DNA from: Histoplasma ohiense
Lineage: Eukaryota; Ascomycota; Eurotiomycetes; Onygenales; Ajellomycetaceae
DNA: 64,000 nucleotides
Assembly: GCA_017607445.1 (NCBI GenBank)
Contig: JAEVHH010000006.1
Location: 1,426,001 to 1,490,000 of the forward strand
Direction of reading: 5' to 3'
The notes under the pieces are model-generated. The model was not told where the DNA came from, ran no database searches, and saw only the letters and a list, made by a program, of their open reading frames with translations. Of the stretch, positions 1-12,193 are shown one piece after another (within the stretch, counting starts at the first letter, position 1; each line of letters opens with the position of its first letter). Both the position numbers and the translations under genes were made by a program.

Positions 1-1119
1 GAATCAGAACTGAAACTTGTCAATGAAGAAGAAGAATATCATGTTGAAGAAATTCTTGAAAAATGACAATGAAAAAACAAACCTTCAGAATATCTTGTGA
101 GATGAACAGATTGGAATTCTAGTGGTGATACATGGAAATTAAAAGAAAATATATTGAACACTCAGGCATTTGAAATCTTTCTTGAACAAGAAAATGAACA
201 ACAAATACAAAATCAACATACTCTCAAACATCAAAAGCACAAACATCAAGTTGAAAGATATCAGAAGCACAAATCTCATCCAAACTCCAACTAAATACAT
301 TTTTTTAAAAAGATTTTATCAGAGAAAAGAAAAAAAGAAAAAAATTCAATTTTGGTATAATAAATACAAAAAATAAAAAATATAAGCAAGTAAAAGACAA
401 AGAAAACAGATTCTAAGAAAAGTCTAAAGATTTTCAGTTCATTCATTCTTATCTCAATCTTCTTCATCTCTCATTTTCTCTTCTCTCTTCATCATCTCTC
501 TCATCTCTTCTTCACTATTCTCTTCTTATACTGTCTCTAATACTCATTAAGCACTGAGTCTCATTTCAGATGCTAAGACACTGACAAATGTCTCTCTTAT
601 AGAACATTTGTTTTCTTCTCTCTACTCTTCTTTATCAACCTCTTCATTCACTGACACATCTGCTGAAGAAAGACCTCTCTCTTCATGATCTTCTCTCACA
701 TCTCCACATCATGGAGCTCATATCTCTTATATTTCACTGTCTTCACTGTTGAAGTCTTCACAATCTTCTTCATTGACTCTTCAGCCAACTTCTTCTTCAT
801 CAACCTCTTCTCAATCAACTTCTTCACCACAGAGTTCTCAGAGCTCATCACTTTCAAAATCCTCATATTCTTCTCCACACTCTTCTCTTTCTCTAATATA
901 TTCACTCTGAAAGAAACAGACACAATCACTGTCTTCATAATCTGCATCTCTGCAGACTCAGCCACTGCTCAGTACTGAGATCACAGAGCATTTGTCTCTG
1001 CTCTGCTCTGAGCAGACAGCATTGCCAGATGAGATGCATTCAATCATTTTATCAAACAACAAAAACAACTTTTGTGATTGATCATATTCTCTCCAGCCAC
1101 CACCTCCACAAAAATAAAC
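1..1119 (+). mobile_element. Family B Ty3/gypsy element B1, 3' part (left half)
   Basis: This stretch matches B2 at 30381-31550 along its length: the chromodomain end of pol, then about 750 bp of non-coding 3' region. It breaks at 1119, where A1 is inserted, and resumes at 8264. B2 gives the empty site: the target taaac corresponds to taaat at 31551-31555. Differences from B2 are mostly C/T and G/A transitions. The window starts inside the element, so its 5' part is not seen. Confidence 0.85.
2..370 (+). pseudogene. Decayed pol C-terminus with chromodomain (B1)
   Basis: Translation from base 2 gives the end of a Ty3/gypsy polyprotein with chromodomain features: a YLVR stretch, a tryptophan position before WNSSGDTW, then ENILNTQ. 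In chromoviruses this C-terminal domain reads histone marks and steers integration. The conserved tryptophan after YLVR is a TGA, and further stops are present, so the copy cannot make the full product. The less damaged counterpart lies at 30383-30660 and reads YLVRWTGWGPSDDTWEPEE. Confidence 0.75.
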
Positions 1120-1390
1120 TGTAAGAGATGGTTGTAGGTATAATTATGAGAGTAGTGTGAAGTACACATGTAGAATGTTAAGAAGGTAGCAATCTCTATT
1201 ATTCAAAGCTAATCACTGATCTTCTAATATCTACAGATATCAGCAAGTATTATATAGATGATCATCACACACTACAGCTGTCTATAATGCTGTGTGTTAT
1301 GTCTCTTCTCATTAATTCTGATGTGTTCTGTGTTCTTCTATCACCATATAGCTATTTTCTAATATAGATATCTCCATTGTGTCTATTACA
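1120..1390 (-). repeat. 3' LTR of A1
   Basis: 271 bp. On the minus strand it starts TGTAATAGACACAATGG and ends CTCTTACA. A purine-rich tract (GAAGAAGAGAGATAAT on the minus strand, from 1391) abuts it, as expected for plus-strand priming. Its CpG positions are mutated to TG/CA relative to the partner LTR at 7993-8263. Confidence 0.92.
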
Positions 1391-1933
1391 ATTATCTCTC
1401 TTCTTCAAAGGCCTGGTCCTCAGGGCTTCTTACTGCAACATGTGAAGTTCATAACATATGCTGTGTGGTTAATATTGTATAGAGTTTGCAGAATCAGACT
1501 GAATTAATTGTTGAGATTAATTTCAAAATGTTGCTGTTTCAGAAGAATGTTTTTCCATCTTCAGTGTCATTGCAGTTCAATCACAATTTAGACACAACTT
1601 CTGAATCTCTTTTCTTTGACTTCTACATCAAAAATCACACTTCATCAAAAATCATCACCAACATCACCACTAACAATTTTTTATTAAAAAAGAATACATC
1701 AATTTATCAAACAAAGTACACTGTATTCTTCTATGTGATTTTTATTGTGAAATTTATAGTTTTGATTGTATGGTTGTGTTTTTCATTTTGGGTTGAGTTT
1801 TGTGTTGTTGCAATCTTTTTGATCAATATTACAATATTGATTTCAATCTTCAACATCTGTTTTTCTTTCTTGTTGCTTTTGCTTCTCCTTCTTCTTTGAA
1901 CAAGGTCTTGATACTGATTAAAGTTATGATAGA
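1391..1933 (+). other. Spacer upstream of the antisense gene in A1
   Basis: About 540 bp between the 3' LTR and the start of the plus-strand gene at 1934. It is A+T-rich and holds only a spurious open frame ending in a leucine run from a CTT repeat. The same spacer lies at 36756-37296 in A3 and 34584-35124 in A2. It is the logical place for a promoter of the antisense gene; I recognise no specific element in it. Confidence 0.5.
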
Positions 1934-3075
1934 ATGTCAGAACCAGCTGTTTCCATTGCTGATTTGAAGTCTATGGAGGATGATATGCTGTCTGCCATCA
2001 AGAGCATTTGCTTGAGTTGTCTGGAGAGGTTGCAGAACCCCTCAGTATACTCTTGCTTTGTGAATGATGAATGAACACACTGTCACATCTGTCATATATC
2101 AAATAGAAGTTGTGCTGCTGTAAGTTTTCTTAAACTGAGGTTGTTATGAATACTAACAGATTATAGATGTCTGAGCACTTTCACAAAATCAGTCAATCTT
2201 TGATCAATGAATTTCACAAGATGCTGCTCTCTGATGAAGCTTCAGATGAGAGATTTGCTATATATCAAACTGCTGTTGCAAGGTTTGTACTTGATATGCA
2301 GATCTACAAGAATGCAGATGAGGTTCTAGAATTCTATATGAACTCTGATGATTTGTTATCACAGTAGAGTGTGACATTTGATTATAGCAGTGTTTCAGAA
2401 AGTGCATTTTCACATCCTGCTATTACATCAGTATCATTCTTACTGAGTCAAGATCTTGGTACATTATTTGAGTTGACTGATAATGTAGGCAAAGATGAGA
2501 AAGCAGATGATCTCATTGAAGTGTTAGAAAGAAATGCAGCAGTATATTACTGTTGTTGTATTCAACATTTGACAATGTCCCTTCATCATCATTGTGAGTC
2601 TGCTGAGGATTGATGCAAAAAATGCAAGCACTGCTCAGTGACAAAGCACATCTGCATTCTGATAAGTTATTATTCAAAACAGATGTTTTTACAGTATATA
2701 ATATTAACTTTCTATTAAGTGTCAGTGGATGCTGTTGAATTGACTCAGATGGTTATCAACACTGCTGAGGATCTAATTGTTGCTGATGCAGATGCTTCAA
2801 ATGTTAATGTTTTGTAAAATGCTGTGACTGCAGTAGTTAGATTCTTTGCTGTGAAGATTCAGAAGATTCAACAAAACAGTTCTTCTGAGGCTTCAGCTGA
2901 AACAGTGATTGATAAGGTTTCAGTGATTACATCACTGATCACAGCTCTCAAGTCATCATTGAAATGTTGTGCTTTGCCAGTTGAGGAAATCTGGGATAAT
3001 AAGCAGGTTTGTCTTGATGACAATTTCTCAAATAACACTGATCAAGCTGAGACAGATCTGTTTTTTAATCTCTGA
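1934..3075 (+). pseudogene. Antisense three-exon gene of unknown function carried by A1
   Basis: The gene lies on the strand opposite gag-pol, between the chromodomain and the 3' LTR. Exons are 1934-2119, 2167-2661 and 2719-3075 (62, 165 and 118 codons). Both introns are phase 0. Intron 1 (47 nt) has GTAAGT, a TACTAAC branch site and TATAG. Intron 2 (57 nt) has ATAAGT and TTAA here, but GTAAGT and TTAG in the A2 copy. The predicted 345-residue product has a CHIC motif near residue 54 and a second cysteine-rich stretch, CKKCKHC, near residue 212; zinc binding is an inference. I recognise no family. Stops at the end of exon 2 (TGA, shared by all copies), in exon 1 (TGA where A3 has CAG) and in exon 3 (TAA where A3 has CAG) make this copy a likely pseudogene. 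Confidence 0.65.
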
Positions 3076-3109
3076 GTGGAATAAGTATATTCAGCAGTCA
3101 TCATCATCT

Positions 3110-6100
3110 TCTTCATTTTTATTTACTGACTGACTTCTGATAGATTTTATTAAACTGTTTCAAGTACTTCTGACTGTTCATCAAGTTTTCCTCAGATTCT
3201 CAAGAATTATCTGTGTCTGTACAATCTTTTCATTTGACAAGATATTGTGTTTGACTGCAGTACTGACACTTGTCTAATATAGCTTCAACTTTTCATTTCT
3301 CTTACACATCTATAATTATCAGTTCTGCTTGCAGGATTTGTCCATCGTGCATGTGATATGATTCAAGAAGAGAAACATGGAATACAGAATGAATTTCTTT
3401 ATATTGTGATGTGAGTTTCAGTTTATACATCTGCATACCACAGATATCAATTATTTGAAAGAGACTCAAAAATCAATGATCTAGTTTGGATGAGGATTGC
3501 AAGATGGATATATTTTTTGCATGCAGCATTATCCAGTTCTCTATCTTAAAGCTTTTTGATATATGATGCTGATTGTAATACTTTTTCTCAGCTGCTTTGA
3601 CAGCTTTCAGACATTCTCAAATCTTGTTCTCCACTTGCTTCATTCATTTCACTTGTTTCATCATCAATTTTAACACACTCATGCTTGGGGGTTTCACATC
3701 TATGCAAAGTTCAGTTGGTCAGCTGATCATTGCTTCAGATGATGTCATTTTTATCAATGCATGAAAAATGTTGTTATATGTTCATTGTGTCAGAGGAATT
3801 AATTCTATTCAATTATCTTGCTGATAGCTGCAATATGTGCAAAGATAATGTTCAATCATCTGATTCAATCATTCTGTCTGGCCATCAGTTTGTGGGTGGA
3901 ATGCTGTCGATAATTTTCATTGAACATGGAGCAGGTAACATAATGTCAACCAAAACTTGCTATTTATTAATGAATCTCAGTTGCTAATAATGTTTGCAGA
4001 TAGATCAAAGTTCTTTGCAATTCTCTATACAATAATGTCTGCAAGTTCTTCTGCATCTAGCTCTGAAGATATGGACACAATTATGATTCATTTGATGAAT
4101 AAATCAACAAATACAACAATAGCATTATAGATTTGATTTCTCTTTTTATTATCTGACAGGCCTTCAATAAAGTCCATGCTAATTGTATGCCATTTCTTAT
4201 TTGGCACTGAATGTGATTGTAGCAACTCATACAGCTTGTGCTGTGGTATCTTGACACATTGACAAACATCACAAGTTCTCACATATTCTGCAATCTCATC
4301 ACTCATACCATGCCATAAGTACTTGCATTTGATTGCTTCAATGATTTTGTCACATTCAAAATGGCCATCTTGGGGATCATTGTGATTCATTTTCATTATT
4401 TCATGTCTTACAGTTTTGTCTTGTGATATGTAGATTTTATCATCTTTTCTGAGCAGATCATCTTTATCTACTGCTCAAATTGAATGATTATCTACACTAG
4501 TATCACTCATCTCTAGTCTTCTGTGAAGTTCAGACATGCTGACATCTCTATTCTGAAGCTGCAGTAAGAGTTCAATGATAGATTCAGCTATCTCTTTGCA
4601 ATAGACTGTCTTGAACTCAAATATTTTGATGACTAGAATTCATGATATCAGAGTCTCTAGATTTAATTCTGTAACATCTGTGATCTTATTCTCATTCACA
4701 GATGTGTTCTTTATTCTACAGAGGTTGTTGTCATTGATAACTATGAATCTCTTCATTCAACAATTTTCATTAGCTTACAGATCTTTTCACACTATCTTGA
4801 TACATTGATCTAATTTTGTATTTTCTTTTGTCTTTAGTGATTTAAAGATCCTCTTACACAGCTTCTTTTGCAGAATATAGAGCTCTGTCAAGAAAGCTGC
4901 ATGTTTTACAAAATCTGAGCAACAACTTGATGCATCTGTGGGATTATTTTTCTCAGAACAGTGCTCTATTTCAAAATTGAATGCTGAGAGTATTTCCATC
5001 CAGTGAATCTGACACTCATTTAGCTGCTTTGTCATCATGAAGCATCAGAGATTGACATGATCAGATAAAACAGTTATTGAGTGCCTGCTATCATGTAAGT
5101 AGTGGTGCCATTGTCTGAAAGCTTCTACAATTGGTAATATTTCTAGATCATATGTTTGATAACATCTTTCTGTTTCTGTGAGCTTTCTAGATCAAAACAC
5201 AATTGGGTGTCAGTGATCATTATTCATTAATTGTGATATTACTGTGGCAATTGCAACATCAGATTCATCCATTTCTATATGGAGTTTTCACTGCAGATCA
5301 AAGTGGATCAACAACAGTGCTTTTGTAAAGCATTCTTTTAACTGCAAAATTGTATGCTTGCAGTTTTTGTCTAACTGAACAGATGCATTATTCTTCTCTC
5401 TTTTCATTTTGTAATCTTTTAACAATTCAGTCAGAGGTGCTGTTATTATTGAGAACTTGTATATGAATCAACAATAGAAATTGACAAATTCTAGAAATAT
5501 TTGCAATTTATTTATAGTTTGTGGTTCTGATCAATCTAGAATCATGTCAACACAGTGTTTCTTGACAGTAATGCTCTGTGTGATAACCACAAAACCCAAA
5601 AATCCAATTTCTGTTGCATGGAATGTACACTTACTAAGTTTGACATATAGTCTCCATCGTCTTAACCATTCCAGCACATTCTTAACATGGACGACATGTT
5701 CATCAAGTGTGTTTGAATAGATTATGATATCATCAAGGTAAGCCATGCAATATACATCTAAAAGGTCACTGAGAGCTTTGTTGATATAAGATTGAAAGAT
5801 TGCAGAGACATTGATTAGCTCAAAAGATAAAACTAGATATTCAAAGTGTTCATATTATGTTCAAAATGCTGTTTTTCATTCATCCTCTGCTTGTATGCAA
5901 ATTCTATGATACACATCTCTAAGATTCAGTTGTATATATATTTTAGCATCTGCTAATCTATCAAGTATTTCACTTATCAAGAGCAGTGGATATCAATTCT
6001 TGACTGTTATTTCATTCAATTCTTGATAATCCACACAAAGATGCAGGGTTCCATTCTTCTTGAATGTGAATAATACTGGCATGTCAGCTGGGCTCTTGGA

Positions 6101-6757
6101 CAGACATATTCAATTCTTCTCTAACATCTTTTCAATATATTCTCAGAGGACAGAGAGTTCTTGAGATGATAAGTTATATATCAGTTGATATGGGGGTTTC
6201 TTACCAGGTTTGAGCTCTATGGCATGATCATGAGATGCATGTTCCACATCAGATATGTCTTCTTGAAATACATCAAGATAATCTTTATAATCATCTGAGA
6301 TATTTGACTCAGTTGCTGCACTCGCAGCTTGTAATGATAAGACAGTGAATATAATATTGTCATCATCAATTAGTGTTGTGAATTCTTTAGCAGTATTCAG
6401 ATGCATGTGGTTAATATTCAACACTTTTCTATAGATTCAGCATCTTCACACTCAGTTGATATCAGAGTTCACAGCTTTCAACCACAGCATATTCAAAATT
6501 ATATCATATCCACTAATGTCAGCCTCTTTGAAATGGTGGAATCCTTCTCAGAGAATATATTCATCATTGATAATCTTCATTGCAGCTCTTTGTTGTTCAT
6601 ATAACTTAATTTTATGATTATCAACTGCTTTCACTACTTTTGATTTATCTTCTGTCTTCAAGAAATATTTTGATGCCCAGGCATGGGACATGAAGTTCAC
6701 ATCTGTGTCAGAATCCACTAGCATCCACACCATCAACCATTCCACTTCTGTCAGCAT
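3110..6757 (-). pseudogene. pol of A1: protease, RT, RNase H, integrase, chromodomain
   Basis: The polyprotein reads right to left. The protease begins near 6757 with the motif LVDSDTDVNF, an altered DSG triad. RT follows, with YLDD intact near 5735. RNase H contains the TDESDVAIA-type motif, near 5260. Integrase has the zinc-binding HNDPQDGHF...CDVCQ stretch at about 4385-4240 and MDFIEG of the catalytic core. A chromodomain-like YLVKWKDC segment lies near 3230. It replicates the element by reverse transcription and integration. Scattered TGA codons at tryptophan positions interrupt it. The sequence at 4915-4928 is the unoccupied target of LINE L1, and 3876-3880 the unoccupied target of B2. 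Confidence 0.85.
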
Positions 6758-6769
6758 TCATGTATTCAT

Positions 6770-7887
6770 CATCAATAATCATTTATCTCACAGTCTAGTT
6801 GTTCATATTTCCAATGCAGCAGCTGCTTCTACAATTGAGATTGTTGATTTTTTGCTTATTGAACTTGGTTGTGCTTTTTGAGATGTAACATCCAACAATC
6901 ATTTGCAATATGACTCTTCTTATGGCAGTGAGAACACTTCTTCATTTAGTTATATTTATCTTTCTTGATTTGTTCAGTTGAATCTGTTTGTTTCTCTCAT
7001 TTCCTCTTGTTTCAACAGTTGCTAGATTTATCAGAACAATGCTGATTCTCTACAAATATTACAGATCTTTCTTTGCAAATAGCATATCATCACTTCAGCA
7101 TATTTTTCTTGAGAGTCTGTAGAGTTCAAAGCAACTCTTTATAGTTCTGAGGCTCTTGATTTCAATAGTAGAGTTCTGTGTGTAATATCTTCAACACTTT
7201 ACTACACAAATTATCCATTCTTTGTTCTTTGCTATATGGGGGTAAATAGTACTCTCAGTCTTTGAGATATTTAGAGAAATCACATATTGATTGTCATTCT
7301 TATTGCTTTGCATTTTGAAACTTTTGACTCATCAATCAGCATTGATTCTGTGGATTGTTAATTTGCATTTCTAGATGTGATAGCATATCATCAAAAGTCA
7401 ACAGTGTTGCCCCTCCACATCTCTCATACAATAATACAAAATTCAATCATTTCTATTTAACATGGGTATCAAGATAGAGTTTAGCATCATTTATCTTGTG
7501 TTCTTCCTTTCAATAATACCAGCAGTGATGTGTAAAAAGAGTTAACATGCAATCTTTATAGTTCTTGAATTCTAACATATTTTTTCCTTGATAATAGTTC
7601 TTAATCTCTAACCTCAGTGGTGTTTCATTATCATCATTTATATCATTCACAGATTGATTTTGCAGTGATTCTGTGGTGATATTCTGAGTTAATTGAGACT
7701 TGATGAGAGTATCTTCACAAATCTGCACTTTCAACTCATTGAGCTGCTGTTGTGCATGCAGAATAACTAATTGCTGCTCTCATTCACAGATTTGATCATT
7801 CAACTGTTGCAAATGTGCATTGTGATCATTGAAGATGGTAGAGAATTCAGATTGATTTTCAAGGGATCTTGTGTGTGTTGAAATCAT
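6770..7887 (-). pseudogene. gag of A1 with CCHC zinc knuckle
   Basis: Starts at an ATG at 7887 on the minus strand. The N-terminal third is glutamine-rich and probably coiled-coil (HAQQQL-like heptads). A nucleocapsid zinc knuckle of the form C-x2-C-x4-H-x4-C, CSHCHKKSHIANDC, lies near 6940-6890. Protease and RT are read in the -1 frame relative to gag, suggesting programmed -1 frameshifting, as in B2. Gag packages the element RNA into virus-like particles. In-frame stops are present. Confidence 0.75.
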
Positions 7888-7980
7888 CTTGCATGTTTTA
7901 ACTAATGTTGTGTGTTTTAACTAACATTGTGTGCTTTATTGTAGGTGTGTGTAACAACAGACCACTCAAATAAAGTTTAG

Positions 7981-7989
7981 AGTGATTAG
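7981..7989 (-). other. Candidate self-priming primer-binding site of A1
   Basis: On the minus strand this is CTAATCACT, 3 nt downstream of the 5' LTR (7993-8263). It is perfectly complementary to AGTGATTAG inside that LTR (8082-8090, minus strand). Neither matches a tRNA 3' end that I know. The arrangement fits Tf1-type priming, where the RNA 5' end folds back to the primer site. Confidence 0.6.
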
Positions 7990-7992
7990 AAT

Positions 7993-8263
7993 TGTAAGAG
8001 ATGATTGTAGATATAATTATGAGAGTAGTGTGAAGTACATATGTAGAATGTTAAGAAGATAGCAATCTCTATTATTCAAAGCTAATCACTGATCTTCTAA
8101 TATCTACAGATATCAGTGAGCATTATATAGATGACCACCACATACTATGACTGTCTATAGTGCTGTGCACTATATCTCTTCTCATTAATTCTGATGTGTT
8201 CTGTGTTCTTCTATTGCTACATAGCTATTTCCTAATATAGATATCTCCGTTGCGCCTATTACA
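7993..8263 (-). repeat. 5' LTR of A1
   Basis: 271 bp, equal in length to 1120-1390. On the minus strand it begins TGTAATAGGCGCAACGG, keeping CpGs lost from the other LTR. A TATA-like stretch lies about 40 nt before AGTGATTAG, the probable start of the R region. The flank TAAAC follows at 8264-8268. Confidence 0.92.
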
Positions 8264-9093
8264 TAAACACTCACTCATACATGATGCACTTCAGAAGAGG
8301 TGTATCACACATCTAACATCATTATCAGTATATCAACATTGCTAAGAACACTACTACCTATTCAAAAGCAAATTTGAAGGAAAAGAAAAAGAAAATAAGA
8401 ATTAAAGAGAATTACTCATGAATTTACAGAATTTCTCTGCAGAGACATAAGCCTCACAACACTTTCAGACATTTGATCTCAACACACATCAAAAATCAAT
8501 ATCTTCAAGTCTAGAGACACAATGTTTGCATGGAATTCAACTGTTGTGTGTCATGTGATTAGAGCTAAATCTAGAGCAATATAACAAGTGAACAGTGAAT
8601 GATGCTATACAGAAACAAGCTAGTGACACATGTGACTACACTAACAACACCACTGATAAGAAACACCAGCAATAATATACAATAAACATCAGTGAGAAAA
8701 CAACTTACTTAAAATTGAGATATCTGAGAGAGCCCATTTTGAAAAAAGAGAGAAGAAAAAGAGAGAATCAATGAAAATTTAAAAAAATTTTTTGAAGATG
8801 AAAAATCATGACAGAAGAACAAGAAGTTGATGATGATCAAGTTAAAAAAGAAGAGAAATTTTCAAAAGAAAAGAAATTCTTTTTGCTTCTCTGTATGCAA
8901 TCTCTAGCAATCAAAGAATCCACCAATTCCATCTCATTAGAAAATTGATAACAACATGTATACAAGCTATCTAGAGGACGCGATCAATACACTGCTATCA
9001 ACAAGCAGAACTTACAATATGGAAATGCAATTATCTACTAGCAAGCAATCTATACAATCACTGAGAGCAGCTCTTATAAAAAAGAGGGGCAAT
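8264..9093 (+). mobile_element. B1 3' region, right half
   Basis: Continues B1 beyond the A1 insertion and matches B2 31551-32348. It ends with the purine tract AAAAAAGAGGGGCAA directly before the LTR. I see no credible gene; a short frame at 8956 only runs into the LTR. Confidence 0.85.
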
Positions 9094-9356
9094 TGTAATG
9101 CACTCATTTATTATTTCCTTATTATCATCATTTATTCTTACCTCTTTTCATTATACTCTTGCTACTGCTATTTCTATATGTATATATATATTGATGTATG
9201 TATTTCACACATCTTCTTTCTCTTTCTTTTCTTTCTTAGTGATTAGCTACACTACATTACACTACTATACTACACTCTACAATATATTACTATTATCTCC
9301 ACTACATTATAAACTATCTTCTACTGTTACTCTTCACACTGTCACTACACCTCACA
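9094..9356 (+). repeat. 3' LTR of B1
   Basis: 263 bp, from TGTAATGCACTC to CACCTCACA. It aligns with the 288-bp LTRs of B2 and is shorter in the ctaca microsatellite. It includes TATATATATA and a mutated R-start site (AGTGATTAG). Confidence 0.88.
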
Positions 9357-9998
9357 GTTTTTCTGCAGAAACACAAGCCTCACAACACTTTCAAATATTT
9401 GATCTCAACACACATCAAAAATCAACATCTCTCAACTTGAAGACACAACATTCACATGGAATCTGACTGTTATGTGTCACATGATTAGAGCTAGAGCAAT
9501 ATAACAAGTGAACAGCAAATGATGCTATACAGAAACAAGCTACTGACACATATGACCACACTAATAACACCACTGATAAGAAACATCAGCAATAATATGT
9601 GATAAGCACTCAAGAAACAACTTACTTAAAATTGAAATAATCAAAAAAACTCATTTCAACAAAAGAGAGAAGAAGAAGAGAGAATCAATGAAAATTTAAA
9701 AATTTTTATTGAAAATAAAAAATCATAGCAGAATGAAAAGAAGCTTTGATGATGATTAAGTTAAAAAAAAAAAGAAATTTTCAAGAAGAAAGAAATTCTT
9801 TTTGCTTCTCTACACACAACCTCTAGCAATCAAAGAATCCACCAATTCCATCTTATTAAGAAATTGATAACAACATATATACAAGCTATCTAGAGAACGC
9901 GATCGATACACTGCTATGAACAAGCGGCACTTACAATACAGAAATGCAATTATCTACTAGCAAGCAATCTATACAATTGCTGAGAGCAGCTCTTATAA
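9357..9998 (+). mobile_element. Duplicated B-family 3' region after the LTR
   Basis: After the LTR, the sequence re-enters the B 3' region in the middle (tctgcagaaacacaagcc, equivalent to 31696 onward in B2). It then repeats it to just before where a second LTR should start. It is thus a second, partial copy of 8440-9080. LINE L2 begins where the next LTR is expected. The junction falls at TTTCT, a short identity between the primer-site region (gtttct) and the 3' region (atttctctg). Confidence 0.8.
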
Positions 9999-12193
9999 CA
10001 AGCTGCTACAACTCATTGACAGCTTTCTCATCAAACACAGAGCTCAGATTCAGCTGAAGAGAATCATTACAGCAGCATATCAGATGCAATATAATATGTT
10101 ACAGAAATCTTCTCTGTCATCAATACTGTTTCTTCTGTATCTGACAGAGCTGCTGTGACAGAATTCAGAATTATGCTTTGATTATACAAATAATCTGAAC
10201 ATTTGATAGACTATACACTCATTTGACAACAACACTATTCTTCTCAGTTATGATATACAGAGTATTCTGAGATGAGAGAAGACAAACAAAATAATCTTTG
10301 CATCAGAAAAATTTGAGATAATTCATCTTACAAGAAAGTAATACAATGAAACATTATCAATAATTGTATCAGAGAATCTGATTATACACTCTGTCACTGT
10401 CTCAGCTGAACAGAAGTTAGTATTTTACTGATTGAATATACACTTTGATAGAAGACTCATCTGAAGATCATATATCTCTGTTCAGACAAAGAAGACAAGA
10501 GCTGTGACTCAGCATATTCAAAATCTAAAAAAGATCAGAAATAAGTTTTCAGTAGATGCTCTGTAGAAGATGATTATCATCTACATAATTCTCTCACTGC
10601 TCTATAGCACAGAGATCTGATACAGCAGTCACATACAGTCAGCAAAACATACAGACAGAAATGAGAAGATCAGCTTTTATCTGAAATGATATATAAGAAC
10701 AATTGAGAAAATACTTATCATAGCAATCAGAAAAATTCTTTCAGTTTTTCATATAACATTCATCACAATTCTATATCAGAATGCTGAGCTCTCATCAGCA
10801 ATGATAGCTCTGAAGAAGATCAAAATATAATTCACAATAAAACTTCAGATAATGAATAAGAGTCATTCACTGACTTCATAAATGACTTTTTCAATGATTA
10901 TATATGAAAGAGGAGTTGAAACTCAGCAGTATCTGAAGATCAAAATTCAGAGGTTGAAGACACTGCTGTCTGTAGTTAATAGATTCATATTTATCATTTC
11001 ACACTACTCAGAGAAATGTAGAACAGATCTCACAGAGAATGTAAATAAATAAAATAATGTTCAGAAATTCAAAAAATAATAAGAAAGTCAATTTTCAACA
11101 GATCTATATGTTTTCTTAGATGAATCAGAACAGATTCTTGACAACAGTAGATGAATGAGCTATAGCTTTATAATTTATCAGAGAAATAAACAACTGATCA
11201 GCTTCTCAGCTGCACTGAGCTTTATATCATATATTTTTGACACTGAGACAGTTGACATCTGTTGTGCATTAGAGTGCATGATGAAGCTTCTACTCTGTGT
11301 CACAGATGACAGCATCAATTCTTGAATCTGACTCTGTTTTGATAATATCTCAATCATCTGAAGTATACAGAACAGTGTGATGATCTTCTCAAACTGAATC
11401 TACAGCTGCTGTCACAAGCTTCTCAGACAACATAATATGAATCTGAAATAAGTCTCTGAGTATATAAGAATAGAGAGTAATGAGAAAGCAGATCATCTGA
11501 CTAAGCAGATGATCTTATGTACTGCAGTCTCAGTCTATAAACTCAAGATCATACTCACAGTCAATGAAATCTGCACAGTGATCAAACAGCTCAATTAAGA
11601 GACAGAGTGAGAGTGATGAAACAGAATCTGTGAAAAACTCTCTGACTGATATCAGAGCTGAAGATTCAGTAGACTGATTGTGAAATATCAAATAAAAATC
11701 TCTTCAGAGCTCATTAGATCACAGTATACTCTTTATCACTGACTTATATTTCACTTCTCTTATAAGAACTTTTTCTGATATTACAGATGTTTTTAGTATA
11801 TAGATATGAGACTCATCTATATCTATAAATATAATAAAAACTCAGAACATTTGATATTCTATTGATATTTACAGAGACACTTTTCTCACTGATTCATGAG
11901 ATCAATAGCTTAGTCACACAACTGAATAACAGCTGTTGTCTATCTAGAGTCTCTGATCTCTACAGACTTTGTAGAACTACTTGATCACACACAGTTCTAC
12001 ACACAGTACTGCATAAGATAACACAGCTGATTGAGCACACATCATCTGACAGCCCTCACAGCAGTTTCAAGTCTATACAGACAGTACAGATAACACAACA
12101 TTTGATATAACTGATTCAATCAATACAATAGATTCAATCAATGCAATTGATACAAATGATACAATCAGTTCAATTGATACAATCAGTTCAATC
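9999..12193 (+). pseudogene. LINE L2, truncated at both ends (RT to RNase H and C-terminus)
   Basis: Begins abruptly at a sequence equal to 19369 of L1 (caagctgctacaactcattg). It continues through the end of RT, RNase H and the zinc-knuckle C-terminus to the start of the 9-bp repeat array, then changes to repeat E. The missing 5' end fits target-primed reverse transcription. It is the most heavily mutated LINE copy: nearly every G and C that differs from L1 is A or T, and no frame stays open. The LINE's own 3' UTR and tail are absent. Confidence 0.85.

Larger units (their letters stand above)
1120..8263 (-). mobile_element. Family A Ty3/gypsy element A1, full length
   Basis: A 7144-bp element on the minus strand, bounded by two 271-bp LTRs that begin TGTAATAG and end CTCTTACA on that strand. 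A 5-bp target duplication, TAAAC, lies at 1115-1119 and 8264-8268. Order in element direction: LTR, primer site, gag with zinc knuckle, protease, reverse transcriptase, RNase H, integrase, chromodomain, then an extra gene on the opposite strand, purine tract, LTR. Its coding regions carry TGA/TAG stops, but it is the least damaged family A copy; the RT box YLDD is intact. Confidence 0.93.

Noticed and set aside
685..978. Plus-strand Phe/Thr/Ser-rich ORF in the B1 3' region
   Set aside because: Both strands are open because of TTC/GAA-type low complexity; no conserved protein features.
1486..1899. 137-codon membrane-like ORF ending in leucines
   Set aside because: Hydrophobic composition comes from T-rich spacer and a CTT run. 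A3 and A2 counterparts are not conserved as protein.
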